From assembly GCA_004558025.1 (NCBI GenBank), contig SFEG01000001.1, forward strand, positions 124,001 to 188,000: a stretch of DNA of 64,000 bases, given 5' to 3'. The stretch comes from Clostridiales bacterium (lineage in GTDB: Bacteria; Bacillota; Clostridia; Oscillospirales; Oscillospiraceae). The notes under the pieces are model-generated. The model was not told the origin of the DNA. It ran no database searches and saw nothing but the letters and a program-made list of their open reading frames with translations. The position numbers and the translations under genes were made by a program. Shown here in pieces: positions 1 to 9,643 of this stretch; position 1 is the stretch's first letter, and every line of letters begins with the position of its first letter.

Positions 1-27
1 CAAGATGAAAAGTCGGATTATCCATTG

Positions 28-720
28 TCAATAAAACAGTATGCTCGAGAGGTCATAGCCCCATTCGGCAAACGCAAAAAGAAATTTGAACGCCGCCCCG
101 GTGACCGTCTGAAGCGGATCAGCGAGAACATCGGTGGCTATAAGAACGAGCAGAAGCAGCATTCCGTAGCGCTCATAGCGCATGAGCTTTAAATATGCCT
201 CGTCACTCATGAGCGAAAACAGCACCTTTGAGCCGTCCAGCGGCGGTACGGGAATAATGTTGAATACGGCGAGAGCCATGCTCAAATAGGCCGTTAAGTA
301 GACCATATCGAGCACATCGCCCCAAAATTTGCTGCCCGAAAGCGTGCACGGCAGAAAAATGATACCATAAATAAACAGCACAACGCAGCAGATAAGTACA
401 TTCGATACCGGCCCCGCGAGCGCGGTTATGGCCATATCGCGCTTGGGGTGCTTAAAGTTGCGCATATCGACCGGCACTGGCTTTGCCCAGCCGAATTTGA
501 ATGCGACCATCATTATGAGGCCGACGATGTCGATATGCTTAATTGGGTTTAGCGTGAGCCTGCCCATGTTTTTCGCGGTATTGTCGCCAAGCTTATAGGC
601 GACATAGCCGTGACTTAGCTCGTGCAGCGTTATGCACACGAGCGCCGGCACGACGGACATGAGCATGCTCGTGAGCACCGACCAGTCGAGGTTTCGCATT
701 ACATCTCCAAATGAATTCAT
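28..720 (-). CDS. Site-2 protease family (M50) membrane metallopeptidase
   Basis: A 230-residue polytopic membrane protein. An HELSH zinc-binding motif sits in the first hydrophobic segment (about residue 33) and a PVPPLDG motif (about residue 160) supplies the third metal ligand, the two hallmarks of M50 site-2 proteases of the YwhC/Rv-type. It is the last visible gene of the lon-engB run, 11 bases after engB, so it is probably co-transcribed. Family members cut membrane-embedded substrates, but this subgroup has no well-defined target. It is distinct from the second M50 gene at 15.5 kb, which looks like SpoIVFB. The ATG start directly follows engB and needs no revision. The family call is firm; the substrate is unknown. 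Confidence 0.85.
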   Translation of the reverse strand: MNSFGDVMRNLDWSVLTSMLMSVVPALVCITLHELSHGYVAYKLGDNTAKNMGRLTLNPIKHIDIVGLIMMVAFKFGWAKPVPVDMRNFKHPKRDMAITALAGPVSNVLICCVVLFIYGIIFLPCTLSGSKFWGDVLDMVYLTAYLSMALAVFNIIPVPPLDGSKVLFSLMSDEAYLKLMRYERYGMLLLLVLIATDVLADPLQTVTGAAFKFLFAFAEWGYDLSSILFY

Positions 721-731
721 AGTGCACTATC

Positions 732-1322
<591 letters not shown>

Positions 1323-1329
1323 AGTCCAC

Positions 1330-3732
1330 CTACTGTCTTATTCCCGGGCGGGACTTCTTACCCGAAACTTGCATGATGACCTCGGGCTTGTTCTCCGCGT
1401 CCTTATGAGCGAGCGCCGTTTCGAGCACCTTATCGACCTTATCGGCAAGCACGAAGTTGAGCGCCTTGCGCACGGTCGGGTCGATCTCGTCAAGATCGGG
1501 CTCGTTATCGGCAGGGATTATTACAGTACTGACGCCGTTTCGCATGGCAGCCATCGTCTTTTCCTTGAGGCCGCCTATGGGCATGACCCTGCCGCGCAGG
1601 CTGATCTCGCCCGTCATTGCGATATCGCGGCGCACGGGCGTGCCGGTCAGCGCCGAGACGATAGCCGTGCACACGGTGACGCCTGCGGACGGCCCGTCCT
1701 TGGGTATCGCACCCTCCGGGAAGTGGATGTGTATATCCTTTGTATTGTAAAAATCAGCGTCGATGCCGAGCTTATTGGCTCTGCTTCTTATGCATGTCAT
1801 CGCCGCATGGCAGGACTCCTGCATCACCTTGCCGAGGTTGCCGGTGAGCTCGAGCTTTCCGCTGCCGTCGACGACGGCAACCTCAACGTCAAGAACCTCG
1901 CCCCCGACGCTTGTCCACGCAAGGCCGCGCACAAGACCGACCTCGTCGTTCATTCTGCGCTGCTCGGGCTTGAATTTAGGCGAGCCGAGATACGGCTGCA
2001 ATGCTCCCGAACGCAGAGACAGACTTTTGCGCTCGCCATCAGCGATCGAGACGGCGGCCTTGCGGCACAGTGCAGCTATCTGCCGCTCAAGGTTTCGAAC
2101 GCCGGACTCGCGCGTGTAGTATGTTATTATCTCGCGTATGGCATCGTCACTGACCTTAAGCTGCGAGGCCTTCAGGCCGTGCTTTTTTCGCTGCTTGGGC
2201 AGCAGATGCCCCTTTGCGATGCTGAGCTTTTCCTCATCGGTATAGCTTGAAAGCTCGATGACCTCCATACGGTCGAGCAGCGCCCTGGGTATTGTGTCAA
2301 GCGAGTTTGCTGTCGTTATGAAGAATACGTCCGACAGGTCAAACGGCACCTCGAGGAAGTTATCGCGGAAGGTTGCGTTCTGCTCGGGGTCGAGCGCTTC
2401 AAGCAGCGCCGCCGAGGGATCACCGCGGTAGTCCGAGCCGAGCTTATCGACCTCGTCGAGCACCATGACGGGGTTCATGCTCTTTGCCTGACGGATGCCG
2501 GAGATTATCCTGCCGGGCATTGCGCCGACATAAGTTTTCCTGTGTCCGCGGATCTCCGCCTCGTCGTGGACGCCGCCGAGAGATATGCGAACGCACTTAC
2601 GGTTAGTTGCGCGGGCAATGCTCATCGCGATGCTGGTTTTACCCGTGCCCGGAGGGCCTACAAGACACAGCAGGCTGCCGCCGGCCTTGGGAGCAAGCTG
2701 CCTTACAGCAAGGTATTCGATAACGCGCTGCTTGACCTTTTCAAGGCCGAAATGATCCTCGTCGAGAGTCTTGCGCGCTTTTTCAATATCTCGTGTCTCC
2801 TCGGTTTTTATGTTCCACGGCAGCTCAAGGCAAACGTCGAGATAGCCGCGGATGACCGTGGCCTCTGTCGAGCCGAATGGCTGCTTTGCAAGGTGGGACA
2901 CTTCCTTGAGGAGCTTATCCTCTATCTCCTGCGAAAGCTTCAGGTCGCGGATCTTCTGACGGTATTCGCCGATATCGTCGGTCGTATCGTCCTCACCGAG
3001 CTCCTGCTGGATTATCTTCATCTGCTCGCGCAGATAGTAATCGCGCTGGCTGCGGTTTACCTGCTCGTTTGTTGCCTCGTTAAGCTCCTGCTCAATGCTA
3101 ATGACGTTGAGCTCATGGTTGAGCATCTCGATGAGCATCTCCAGTCTGCGGCAGGGGTGCAGCTCCTCTAAGAGCACCTGCTTCTGGCGATAGTCAAAGC
3201 GCACGTTCTGCGCCGTGTAGTCGGCAACGAAGGCAGGGTCGCGGCTGACGACGAGGTTGAGAAGCATTTCGGGCGGCATGCTGCCGACAAGCTGCACATA
3301 CTCGTCAAACAGGCCGACGGTCGTGCGCATCAGCGCTTCCTTTCTGTCTGCTGCTACCTTCTCCGGCTTATCGGGAACGCTTTCGATATCTCCGAAGAAA
3401 TACGGCTGATCGGAGCTGAGAGACGATATTCTGCCCCTGTAAATGCCCTCGGCCATGACCTTGCAGAGCTTGCCGCCGGGCTGGCGCACGAGCTGACGGA
3501 TGCGGCAGACAACGCCGTATTCGTAAAGGTCGTTAAGCTCGGGCATATCGTTGGATATGTCCTTCTGAGTGATAAGGAATATCTCCTGATCGGAGTTCTG
3601 CGCATAGTTGAGCGCCGCAAGAGATATCGGGCGCTCGACGTCAAAGCTCAGGAGCATTCCGGGGAATATGTTAAGGCCTCGCAGCGGCAGTATTGCCATT
3701 GCGCGGTCGGGTATTTTCTTGTTCTGATTCAT
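1330..3732 (-). CDS. lon: ATP-dependent protease La (Lon)
   Basis: An 800-residue LonA-type protease. It has an N-terminal LON substrate-binding domain (about residues 10-200), a coiled-coil stretch, an AAA+ module with Walker A GPPGTGKTS, and a C-terminal serine/lysine protease domain with the DGPSAG active-site motif. It degrades misfolded and regulatory proteins in the cytoplasm. A clear AGGAGG site lies just before the ATG at 3732. An inverted repeat followed by T residues on the minus strand (3778-3804) separates it from clpX, so lon may depend on readthrough or on a promoter I could not define. Downstream it is tightly linked to engB. Confidence 0.97.
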   Translation of the reverse strand: MNQNKKIPDRAMAILPLRGLNIFPGMLLSFDVERPISLAALNYAQNSDQEIFLITQKDISNDMPELNDLYEYGVVCRIRQLVRQPGGKLCKVMAEGIYRGRISSLSSDQPYFFGDIESVPDKPEKVAADRKEALMRTTVGLFDEYVQLVGSMPPEMLLNLVVSRDPAFVADYTAQNVRFDYRQKQVLLEELHPCRRLEMLIEMLNHELNVISIEQELNEATNEQVNRSQRDYYLREQMKIIQQELGEDDTTDDIGEYRQKIRDLKLSQEIEDKLLKEVSHLAKQPFGSTEATVIRGYLDVCLELPWNIKTEETRDIEKARKTLDEDHFGLEKVKQRVIEYLAVRQLAPKAGGSLLCLVGPPGTGKTSIAMSIARATNRKCVRISLGGVHDEAEIRGHRKTYVGAMPGRIISGIRQAKSMNPVMVLDEVDKLGSDYRGDPSAALLEALDPEQNATFRDNFLEVPFDLSDVFFITTANSLDTIPRALLDRMEVIELSSYTDEEKLSIAKGHLLPKQRKKHGLKASQLKVSDDAIREIITYYTRESGVRNLERQIAALCRKAAVSIADGERKSLSLRSGALQPYLGSPKFKPEQRRMNDEVGLVRGLAWTSVGGEVLDVEVAVVDGSGKLELTGNLGKVMQESCHAAMTCIRSRANKLGIDADFYNTKDIHIHFPEGAIPKDGPSAGVTVCTAIVSALTGTPVRRDIAMTGEISLRGRVMPIGGLKEKTMAAMRNGVSTVIIPADNEPDLDEIDPTVRKALNFVLADKVDKVLETALAHKDAENKPEVIMQVSGKKSRPGIRQ

Positions 3733-3777
3733 ATGCTTACCTCCTTCTGAGGGGTAAAAAATAGGGATAAAAACGCA

Positions 3778-3804
3778 GCAAGACAGGGCAATGCCCCGTC
3801 TTGC
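3778..3804 (-). terminator. Intrinsic terminator between clpX and lon
   Basis: A 13-bp near-perfect inverted repeat (GCAAGAC...GTCTTGC with one mismatch and a one-base centre) is followed on the minus strand by TGCGTTTTTA. It begins 10 bases beyond the clpX stop codon. It probably ends or attenuates the clpP-clpX transcript before lon. Confidence 0.6.
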
Positions 3805-3813
3805 CGTGTTGTA

Positions 3814-5055
3814 TCATTTGCGTATTACGTCGGGGCCGGTTCCGTTTTTCACGCAGTCGGCAGTGACAATTACTTTCTCGATATCCTGCTCGGACGGCAC
3901 GGTGTACATGATATCGGTCATTATGCCCTCCATCACGCTCCTAAGGCCGCGGGCGCCTATCTTCATCTCGATAGCCTTATCGGCTATCGCCTCGAGTGCT
4001 TCCTTATCGTAGACGAGCTTAACTCCGTCGTAGCCCATGAGTGCCTCGTACTGCTTGGTCATGGCGTTCTTGGGCTCGGTAAGTATGCGGACGAGGTCTT
4101 CGCGCTTTAATGAAGTCAGCGGTGCTATGACAGGCAGACGGCCGATGAGCTCGGGGATAATTCCGAACTTCAGAAGATCGTGCTGCTGCGCCTGCTTTAA
4201 AATCTCGCCGACATCGCGCTCTGTCGAGCTCTTTATCTCCGCGCCGAAGCCCATGCTCTTTTTCTCGGTGCGCTTTTCGATGATCTTGTCAAGACCGTCA
4301 AATGCGCCGCCGCAGATGAAAAGTATGTTCGTCGTGTCTACCTTGATAAACTCCTGGTGCGGATGCTTGCGTCCGCCCTGAGGCGGAACGTTCGCAACGG
4401 TGCCCTCAAGCAGCTTCAGAAGCGCCTGCTGCACACCCTCGCCGGAGACATCGCGCGTTATCGAGGTATTCTCGCTCTTGCGGGCGATCTTGTCGATCTC
4501 GTCGATATAGATTATACCCTTTTCCGCGCGCTCAACGTCGAAATCGGCCGCCTGCAGGAGGCGCAGTAGGATATTCTCGACATCCTCGCCGACATAGCCT
4601 GCTTCTGTGAGCGTGGTCGCATCGGCAATGGCGAAGGGCACGTTGAGCATTTTGGCCAAAGACTGAGCAAAAAGGGTCTTGCCGCTGCCCGTTGGGCCGA
4701 TAAGCAGGATGTTGCTCTTTTGAAGCTCAACATCGTTATCGCCGGCAAAAAGTATGCGCTTATAGTGGTTATACACCGCTACCGACAAAACGACCTTTGC
4801 TCTCTCCTGTCCGACGATGTAGGCGTCGAGTCTCTTTTTGATCTCGTAGGGCTTCGGGAGATCCTCAAAGCGCAGGCGGTTGCCCTGATTGTCATGCACG
4901 GGAGCCTGCTCATCCTCGGCGATTATGCTCATGCAGAGATTTATGCACTCATCGCAGATATATGCGCCGTTGCCGGCAATGAGCCTGCCGACCTGCGCCT
5001 GTGTTTTTCCGCAGAATGAGCAGCGGATGCTCTTTCTGTCGTCTGTTCTTGCCAT
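3814..5055 (-). CDS. clpX: ATP-dependent Clp protease ATP-binding subunit ClpX
   Basis: A 413-residue AAA+ unfoldase that recognises substrates and feeds them to ClpP. The N-terminal zinc-binding domain shows CSFCGK and CDECI pairs (about residues 12-40), followed by Walker A GPTGSGKT, Walker B YIDEIDK and the IGF-type ClpP-docking loop region. The frame is open further upstream to 5106, but that extension lies in a hairpin and has no ribosome site. The ATG at 5055 is preceded by GAGG and gives the normal MART-type N terminus. It lies 64 bases after clpP in the expected tig-clpP-clpX order. Confidence 0.96.
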   Translation of the reverse strand: MARTDDRKSIRCSFCGKTQAQVGRLIAGNGAYICDECINLCMSIIAEDEQAPVHDNQGNRLRFEDLPKPYEIKKRLDAYIVGQERAKVVLSVAVYNHYKRILFAGDNDVELQKSNILLIGPTGSGKTLFAQSLAKMLNVPFAIADATTLTEAGYVGEDVENILLRLLQAADFDVERAEKGIIYIDEIDKIARKSENTSITRDVSGEGVQQALLKLLEGTVANVPPQGGRKHPHQEFIKVDTTNILFICGGAFDGLDKIIEKRTEKKSMGFGAEIKSSTERDVGEILKQAQQHDLLKFGIIPELIGRLPVIAPLTSLKREDLVRILTEPKNAMTKQYEALMGYDGVKLVYDKEALEAIADKAIEMKIGARGLRSVMEGIMTDIMYTVPSEQDIEKVIVTADCVKNGTGPDVIRK

Positions 5056-5081
5056 AGTTCTACCTCGGGAAATGATGTAAT

Positions 5082-5106
5082 ATGGGGGAACGCTCTGTTC
5101 CCCCAT
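5082..5106 (-). promoter_or_regulatory. Hairpin in the clpP-clpX intercistronic gap
   Basis: A perfect 10-bp stem (ATGGGGGAAC / GTTCCCCCAT) with a 5-base loop stands between the clpP stop and the clpX ribosome site. There is no run of T after it, only ATTACATCATTT, so it may be a weak terminator, an mRNA stabiliser or a processing site that sets the ClpP:ClpX ratio. Its function is inferred from position only. Confidence 0.45.
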
Positions 5107-5119
5107 ACAGTTAACGATT

Positions 5120-5701
5120 TTATCGCTTGGTTATCACCTTATCGATAAGGCCGTATTCGAGGGCTTCCTGCGCGGACATGAAGTGGTCGCGCTCGCAGTC
5201 GGCTTCGACGACGGCGATATCCTTTCCGGTGTTTTCGGCGAGGATCCTGTTGAGATTTTTCTTTATCTTAAGGATCTGCTCGGCCTGGATCTGAATATCG
5301 GTGCACTGACCCTTGCTGCCGCCGGAGGGCTGGTGGATCATAATTTCGGCATTGGGGAGCGCAAGACGCTTGCCCTTTGCACCGCTTGAGAGCAGAAATG
5401 CTCCCATGGATGCGGCCATGCCGATACAAATGGTGGATACATCGGGCTTTATATACTGCATGGTGTCATAGATAGCCATACCCGAAGTGACGGAGCCGCC
5501 GGGGCTGTTGATATAAAACTGGATATCCTTATCGGGATCCTGTGCCTCAAGGTACAGAAGCTGGGCAACGATAAGGCTCGCGGTCGTGTCGTTGACTTCC
5601 TCCGACAGCATGATTATGCGGTCGTTGAGAAGTCTCGAAAAGATATCATACGAACGCTCGCCGCGGCTTGTCTGTTCTACTACATAGGGTACTAAACTCA
5701 T
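5120..5701 (-). CDS. clpP: ATP-dependent Clp protease proteolytic subunit ClpP
   Basis: A 193-residue serine peptidase that forms the tetradecameric chamber used with ClpX. The catalytic triad is visible as Ser98 (in GMAASMG), His123 (in MIHQPSGG) and Asp172 (in CERDHFM). Length and motifs are standard. An AAAGGAGA ribosome site precedes the ATG at 5701. It sits between tig and clpX, and the tig-clpP-clpX order is a well-known conserved cluster. Only one clpP is present in the window. Confidence 0.97.
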   Translation of the reverse strand: MSLVPYVVEQTSRGERSYDIFSRLLNDRIIMLSEEVNDTTASLIVAQLLYLEAQDPDKDIQFYINSPGGSVTSGMAIYDTMQYIKPDVSTICIGMAASMGAFLLSSGAKGKRLALPNAEIMIHQPSGGSKGQCTDIQIQAEQILKIKKNLNRILAENTGKDIAVVEADCERDHFMSAQEALEYGLIDKVITKR

Positions 5702-5760
5702 TTTAAACGTCTCCTTTCTTCAGCTTACCGTGTGGAGATCATATCCTTAAACGAGATAGA

Positions 5761-7080
5761 TTATTCAGCCTCTTTTTCCTCGGCAGGCTCCTCGGCGGGG
5801 GCTTCCTCGGTAGCGGACTCTATAACTATCCTGGTCGCTTTTTCTTTCTTGAACTCATTCTTGATATATTCCTCGCCGAAGTACTGACGGATCTGATCGG
5901 GGGTAACGCCGACAGACTCGGCTGCACCCTTGATGTAATCCTCAAGCTCTTCGTCGGTGACTTCGATGTTCTCAGCCTCGACGATGGCATTGAGAAGCAG
6001 CTCCTGCTTTACCTGATACTCGGCAGCGGGACGGATTGTTGCGTTGATGGCTTCTTCGTCAAGGCCCATCATTTTCTTGATATCGTCGGTGCTCATCTTC
6101 GGGTCAGACAGGCCGAAGTTTGCAGCATAGCTGCGGATAAGCTCGTCGATCTTCTCCTGCATCATGCTCTCGGGGATCTCGACAGTCATATTGTCGCAGG
6201 CCTTGGTCATGATAGCGGTGCGGAACTTTGCGTCCATCTGCTGATCCATGACGCGCTCCATATCCTTGCGGGTGTCTGCTCTGTATTCCTCAACGGTGTT
6301 GAACTCGGAAACGTCCTGAACGAAATCGTCGTCGAGCTCGGGAAGCTCGGTCATGGACAGGCCGTTGAGCTTTACCTTGAATACAACGTCCTTGCCGGCC
6401 AGCTCTGCTGCGTAATCCTCGGGGAAGGTGATGTTTATATCCTTCTCGTCGCCGATATTCATGCCGACGATCTGCTCCTCAAAGCCGGGAACGAAGGTGT
6501 TCGAGCCGAGCTCAAGCTCATAGCCCTCTGCCTTGCCGCCGTCGAAGGGAACGCCGTCGAGAGTGCCTTCAAAATCGATATCTGCGGTATCGCCCATCTG
6601 AGCCTCGCGCTCAAGATCTATAACGCGGCCGTTGCGCTTGCGGACTCCGTCGATCTGGCCGTCAACATCCTCTTCGGTGATGATGTAGGTCTCCTTGACC
6701 GCGCTGAGGTTCTTGTACTCACCGAGGGTGACCTCGGGGTAGAGCTCAACGTCAAAGGTCAGAGTGAGGACTTTATCGTCAGAAAGATCCATGTTCGAGA
6801 CTGCTGGCTTGCCGATGATCTTCAGGCCGCAGTTATCGTAGCCGTACTCATACGCGGGAGCAACGAGCTCGTCGATGGCATCCTGATAGAAAACATCGTG
6901 GCCGTACATGCCCTCAACGACTGCGCGGGGCGCCTTGCCCTGTCTGAAGCCGGGGATTGAGATGCTGCCCTTATTCTTGTTAAATGCCTTATTTACGGCC
7001 TCGTCGAATTCTTTTGCATCGACTTCGACCTGAAAGCTTGCGGTCTTGGAGTCTTTCTTTTCTACGTTCTTGACTAACAT
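5761..7080 (-). CDS. tig: Trigger factor, ribosome-associated chaperone
   Basis: A 439-residue trigger factor with an N-terminal ribosome-binding domain containing the GFRQGKAPR signature (about residues 44-52), a central FKBP-type peptidyl-prolyl isomerase domain (about 155-240) and a C-terminal chaperone arm ending in an acidic EEAPAEE-type tail. It binds nascent chains at the ribosome exit tunnel. An AGGAGG site lies 8 bases before the ATG, and a good promoter is visible at 7120-7148. It is the first gene of the protein-quality-control run reading towards clpP, clpX and lon. Confidence 0.96.
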   Translation of the reverse strand: MLVKNVEKKDSKTASFQVEVDAKEFDEAVNKAFNKNKGSISIPGFRQGKAPRAVVEGMYGHDVFYQDAIDELVAPAYEYGYDNCGLKIIGKPAVSNMDLSDDKVLTLTFDVELYPEVTLGEYKNLSAVKETYIITEEDVDGQIDGVRKRNGRVIDLEREAQMGDTADIDFEGTLDGVPFDGGKAEGYELELGSNTFVPGFEEQIVGMNIGDEKDINITFPEDYAAELAGKDVVFKVKLNGLSMTELPELDDDFVQDVSEFNTVEEYRADTRKDMERVMDQQMDAKFRTAIMTKACDNMTVEIPESMMQEKIDELIRSYAANFGLSDPKMSTDDIKKMMGLDEEAINATIRPAAEYQVKQELLLNAIVEAENIEVTDEELEDYIKGAAESVGVTPDQIRQYFGEEYIKNEFKKEKATRIVIESATEEAPAEEPAEEKEAE

Positions 7081-7119
7081 TTATATATTCCTCCTAATAT
7101 AATTCACATAGACCAAAAC

Positions 7120-7148
7120 ATAATAACAGATATTTTATTCAAAAGCAA
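7120..7148 (-). promoter_or_regulatory. Promoter for tig (sigma-A type)
   Basis: On the minus strand TTGCTT and TATTAT are separated by 17 bases and stand about 40 bases before the tig start codon. The A/T-rich surroundings fit a housekeeping promoter. I saw no CtsR or HrcA-type operator next to it. Confidence 0.6.
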
Positions 7149-7169
7149 TTATTTTCTTTGAACTCGCTT

Positions 7170-7856
7170 TCAAATAAGCTTTACGGGTCTGAATTTAACA
7201 TGATCAGCCGAAACGAGCATGAAATCAGTGCCGCCGAGAACACCGTTAAAGGCAAATTGGCATCCTGCGCCGTGGATATGTCCGTAGCAGCAGCGCTTCA
7301 CATTATATTTCCGCAAAAGCTCGAGTATCTCGGGACATGTATAATTCAAATATTTCGGCGGATAATGCAGAAACACATATATCTCGTCGGTCGCCGCGGC
7401 CTTAAGCGACGCTTCAAGACGCATGATCTCGCGGTTCATGATTTTTTTATCATGCTCAACGCCCTTGCTTTCTTCGTAAAACCAGCCGCGGGTGCCGCAG
7501 ATTGAGACTCCTGCGTACTCAAAGCTCGAGTTATGTAGGACATCGATCGTTTTAATATCGTGCTTTGCAAAAAAGCTGCGCGCCTTCGTAGCCGTTGTCC
7601 ACCAGTAATCGTGATTGCCCTTGAGGACTATCTTTCTTCCGGGCAGCGCGTCGATGAATTTAAAATCCGGCAGAGCCTCCTCCATCGTCATTCCCCAGGT
7701 AATATCGCCGCACAGGACAGTAAGATCGTCGTCATTTAGCCCGGCAAAGCCGTCGCTGAGCTTCTGAACATAGTTTTCCCAGCGCCCGCCGAAAACGTCC
7801 ATTGGTTTATTTGTTCCGAGCGACAGATGAGGATCGCCGATGGTATATAAAGACAT
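7170..7856 (-). CDS. Calcineurin-type metallophosphoesterase
   Basis: A 228-residue soluble phosphohydrolase. The metal-binding motifs of the calcineurin-like fold appear in order: GDPHLS near the N terminus, GDITWG (about residue 60), GNHDYWW (about 90) and GHIHG near the C terminus. The first motif has P where most members have L or T. The frame extends upstream, but the ATG at 7856 has a GGAGG site 7 bases before it and gives a usual MSLYTIGD start. It resembles clostridial COG1768-type phosphohydrolases whose substrate is unknown. It is divergent from the DUF1540 gene and lies upstream of tig, which has its own promoter. Confidence 0.8.
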   Translation of the reverse strand: MSLYTIGDPHLSLGTNKPMDVFGGRWENYVQKLSDGFAGLNDDDLTVLCGDITWGMTMEEALPDFKFIDALPGRKIVLKGNHDYWWTTATKARSFFAKHDIKTIDVLHNSSFEYAGVSICGTRGWFYEESKGVEHDKKIMNREIMRLEASLKAAATDEIYVFLHYPPKYLNYTCPEILELLRKYNVKRCCYGHIHGAGCQFAFNGVLGGTDFMLVSADHVKFRPVKLI

Positions 7857-7931
7857 GCTGCCTCCGTATAAAACTGAAATTATGGTCAAGAATAACACTG
7901 TCTGAGGACAATACTCTCTGGAGGTAAGAAA

Positions 7932-8114
7932 ATGAACAACAAGAAAATGAGCTCCGGTCAGATCACCGGCGTCGGCTGCGACGTATCAAGCTGCAAGTAC
8001 AACACTATCGACTGCAAGTGCTCCGCATCGCAGATCAAGGTTCAGAACGACAAGGCCACCACCAAGTCCGAGACCTTCTGCTCCACCTTCTGTCCGCGTG
8101 GCTGCTGCGACTGA
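7932..8114 (+). CDS. DUF1540 cysteine-rich small protein
   Basis: A 60-residue protein with nine cysteines. The spacing GCDVSSCKYN, then CKCSASQIKV, then TFCSTF matches the DUF1540 pattern common in Clostridia, where the cysteines probably bind a metal. A GGAGG site stands 7 bases before the ATG. It is one of few plus-strand genes here and lies alone between two minus-strand units. A short GGGGC-GAAA-GCCCC hairpin follows the stop. The function of the family is not known; some members are reported in spore-forming genomes. It is too short for domain inference beyond this. Confidence 0.8.
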   Translation: MNNKKMSSGQITGVGCDVSSCKYNTIDCKCSASQIKVQNDKATTKSETFCSTFCPRGCCD

Positions 8115-8117
8115 TAC

Positions 8118-8135
8118 GACGGGGCGAAAGCCCCT
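8118..8135 (+). terminator. Short GC hairpin after the DUF1540 gene
   Basis: GGGGC-GAAA-GCCCC lies directly after the stop codon, followed by TACATATTATTATTT rather than a pure T run. It could end the DUF1540 message and also thrC from the other strand. The call is weak. Confidence 0.35.
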
Positions 8136-8143
8136 ACATATTA

Positions 8144-9625
8144 TTATTTAAGAAAATCCGCAACAACGGACTTCATATCCTGCTTGTCCACAACAAGCCC
8201 GAAGCGCTTTTCGCGCTTATCAAGGCCTGCAAGCGGCTTGGGAACTTTCGTGTTTGTAACTTCCGAGAGCTTTTCGATAAGCTCTGTTCCCGGAGCGTCC
8301 GTTCCCTGCCCCAGCGCATCGAGTACGCTGTCGCAGAATTTATAGGGGCTCGCGGTAGATACAACGACGGCCGGCGCAGTGCGGTCGGTATCCCTGCGGA
8401 AATCAGCAAGCTTTTTGTACGCAACGGCTGTGTGCGTATCCATGAGGTAACCGTTTTCGTTATAGACCTTATTTATTGCCGCCTTTGTATCGTCATCGGA
8501 GCAGTATCCGCCGACAAAATGTTCGTTTATAACAGTCTTTATCGCGTCGGAGACCTCATACTTCCCTGCTTTCGCAAGCTCTGTCATATAAGCTGCTACT
8601 TCCCTGTCGCTTTTGCAGATCGAGTACATCAGACGCTCAAGATTGCTGGAAACAAGTATGTCCATGGACGGGGATATCGTCGTATAGAATGTTCTGTTGC
8701 GGTCATACACGCCGCGTGCGAAGAAATCGGCGAGAACATTGTTCTGATTCGAGGCGCAGATGAGCTTGCCTACGGGCAGACCCATGGCTTTTGCGTACCA
8801 GCAGGCCAGAATATTTCCGAAGTTGCCTGTGGGTACGACGAAGTCGAGCTTATCGCCGTAGCTTATCCGGCCGGAATTTGCGTAGTCGCAGTAGGCGGAG
8901 AAATAGTAAACTATCTGCGGCAGAAGTCTGCCCCAGTTGATGGAGTTTGCAGATGACAAAATCCAGCCGTTTTCGCTGAGCTCTTCGGTAAGTTCCCTAT
9001 CGCCGAATATCTGCTTTACGCCGGTCTGCGCATCGTCAAAGTTGCCGCACACGGCAGCTACGCCGACATTTTCGCCTGTCTGCGTTATCATTTGCAGCTG
9101 CTGCACATCGGACACGCCATTGTGGGGATAAAAAACGAGGATCTTTGTGTTTTCAACATCGGCAAAGCCCTCAAGCGCCGCCTTGCCGGTATCTCCGCTT
9201 GTGGCGACGAGGATGCAGACCTTGCGCTTTTCTCCGCACTTTTTGAGCGAGGCTGTCAGCAGATGCGGGAGCATCTGAAGCGCCATATCCTTGAATGCGC
9301 AGGTAGGGCCATGCCAAAGCTCGAGCACTGCGGTATTATCATCGAGAAAATGCACGGGTGCCGCGCTGTCACTGTCGAAATTATCGCCGTATGCACGAGC
9401 TATCATTGTCTTGAGCTCGGGCTCTGTAAATTCATCAAGGAAGGGCTTCATTATTTTCAAGGCTCTTCCCTTGTAGTTTTCCTTTCCCAAAGCTTTTATA
9501 TCTTCAAGTGTGAGCTGCGGCAGGCTTTCGGGGACATACAGTCCGCCGTCGGGCGCAAGGCCGTGCGAAATCGCCTGAGAAGCAGTCACTTTTTCATTTG
9601 AGTTGCGTGTGCTGAAATATAACAT
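8144..9625 (-). CDS. thrC: Threonine synthase
   Basis: A 493-residue PLP enzyme that converts O-phosphohomoserine to threonine. The PLP lysine is Lys112 in TCAFKDMALQ, and the ATSGDTGKAA phosphate-binding motif follows (about residue 150). The length and the N-terminal STRN region place it with the longer class of threonine synthases. It is the last gene of the lepB-rbgA-rnhB-yraN-thrC series, 18 bases after yraN. No T-box or leader was seen between yraN and thrC, so regulation by threonine is not apparent here. Confidence 0.93.
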   Translation of the reverse strand: MLYFSTRNSNEKVTASQAISHGLAPDGGLYVPESLPQLTLEDIKALGKENYKGRALKIMKPFLDEFTEPELKTMIARAYGDNFDSDSAAPVHFLDDNTAVLELWHGPTCAFKDMALQMLPHLLTASLKKCGEKRKVCILVATSGDTGKAALEGFADVENTKILVFYPHNGVSDVQQLQMITQTGENVGVAAVCGNFDDAQTGVKQIFGDRELTEELSENGWILSSANSINWGRLLPQIVYYFSAYCDYANSGRISYGDKLDFVVPTGNFGNILACWYAKAMGLPVGKLICASNQNNVLADFFARGVYDRNRTFYTTISPSMDILVSSNLERLMYSICKSDREVAAYMTELAKAGKYEVSDAIKTVINEHFVGGYCSDDDTKAAINKVYNENGYLMDTHTAVAYKKLADFRRDTDRTAPAVVVSTASPYKFCDSVLDALGQGTDAPGTELIEKLSEVTNTKVPKPLAGLDKREKRFGLVVDKQDMKSVVADFLK

Positions 9626-9643
9626 AACGGAGCTCCTTTCCGC

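Noticed and set aside
5056..5106. Longer ClpX N terminus (17 more residues)
   Set aside because: The extra codons lie in a perfect hairpin and have no ribosome site; the ATG at 5055 gives the usual ClpX start.
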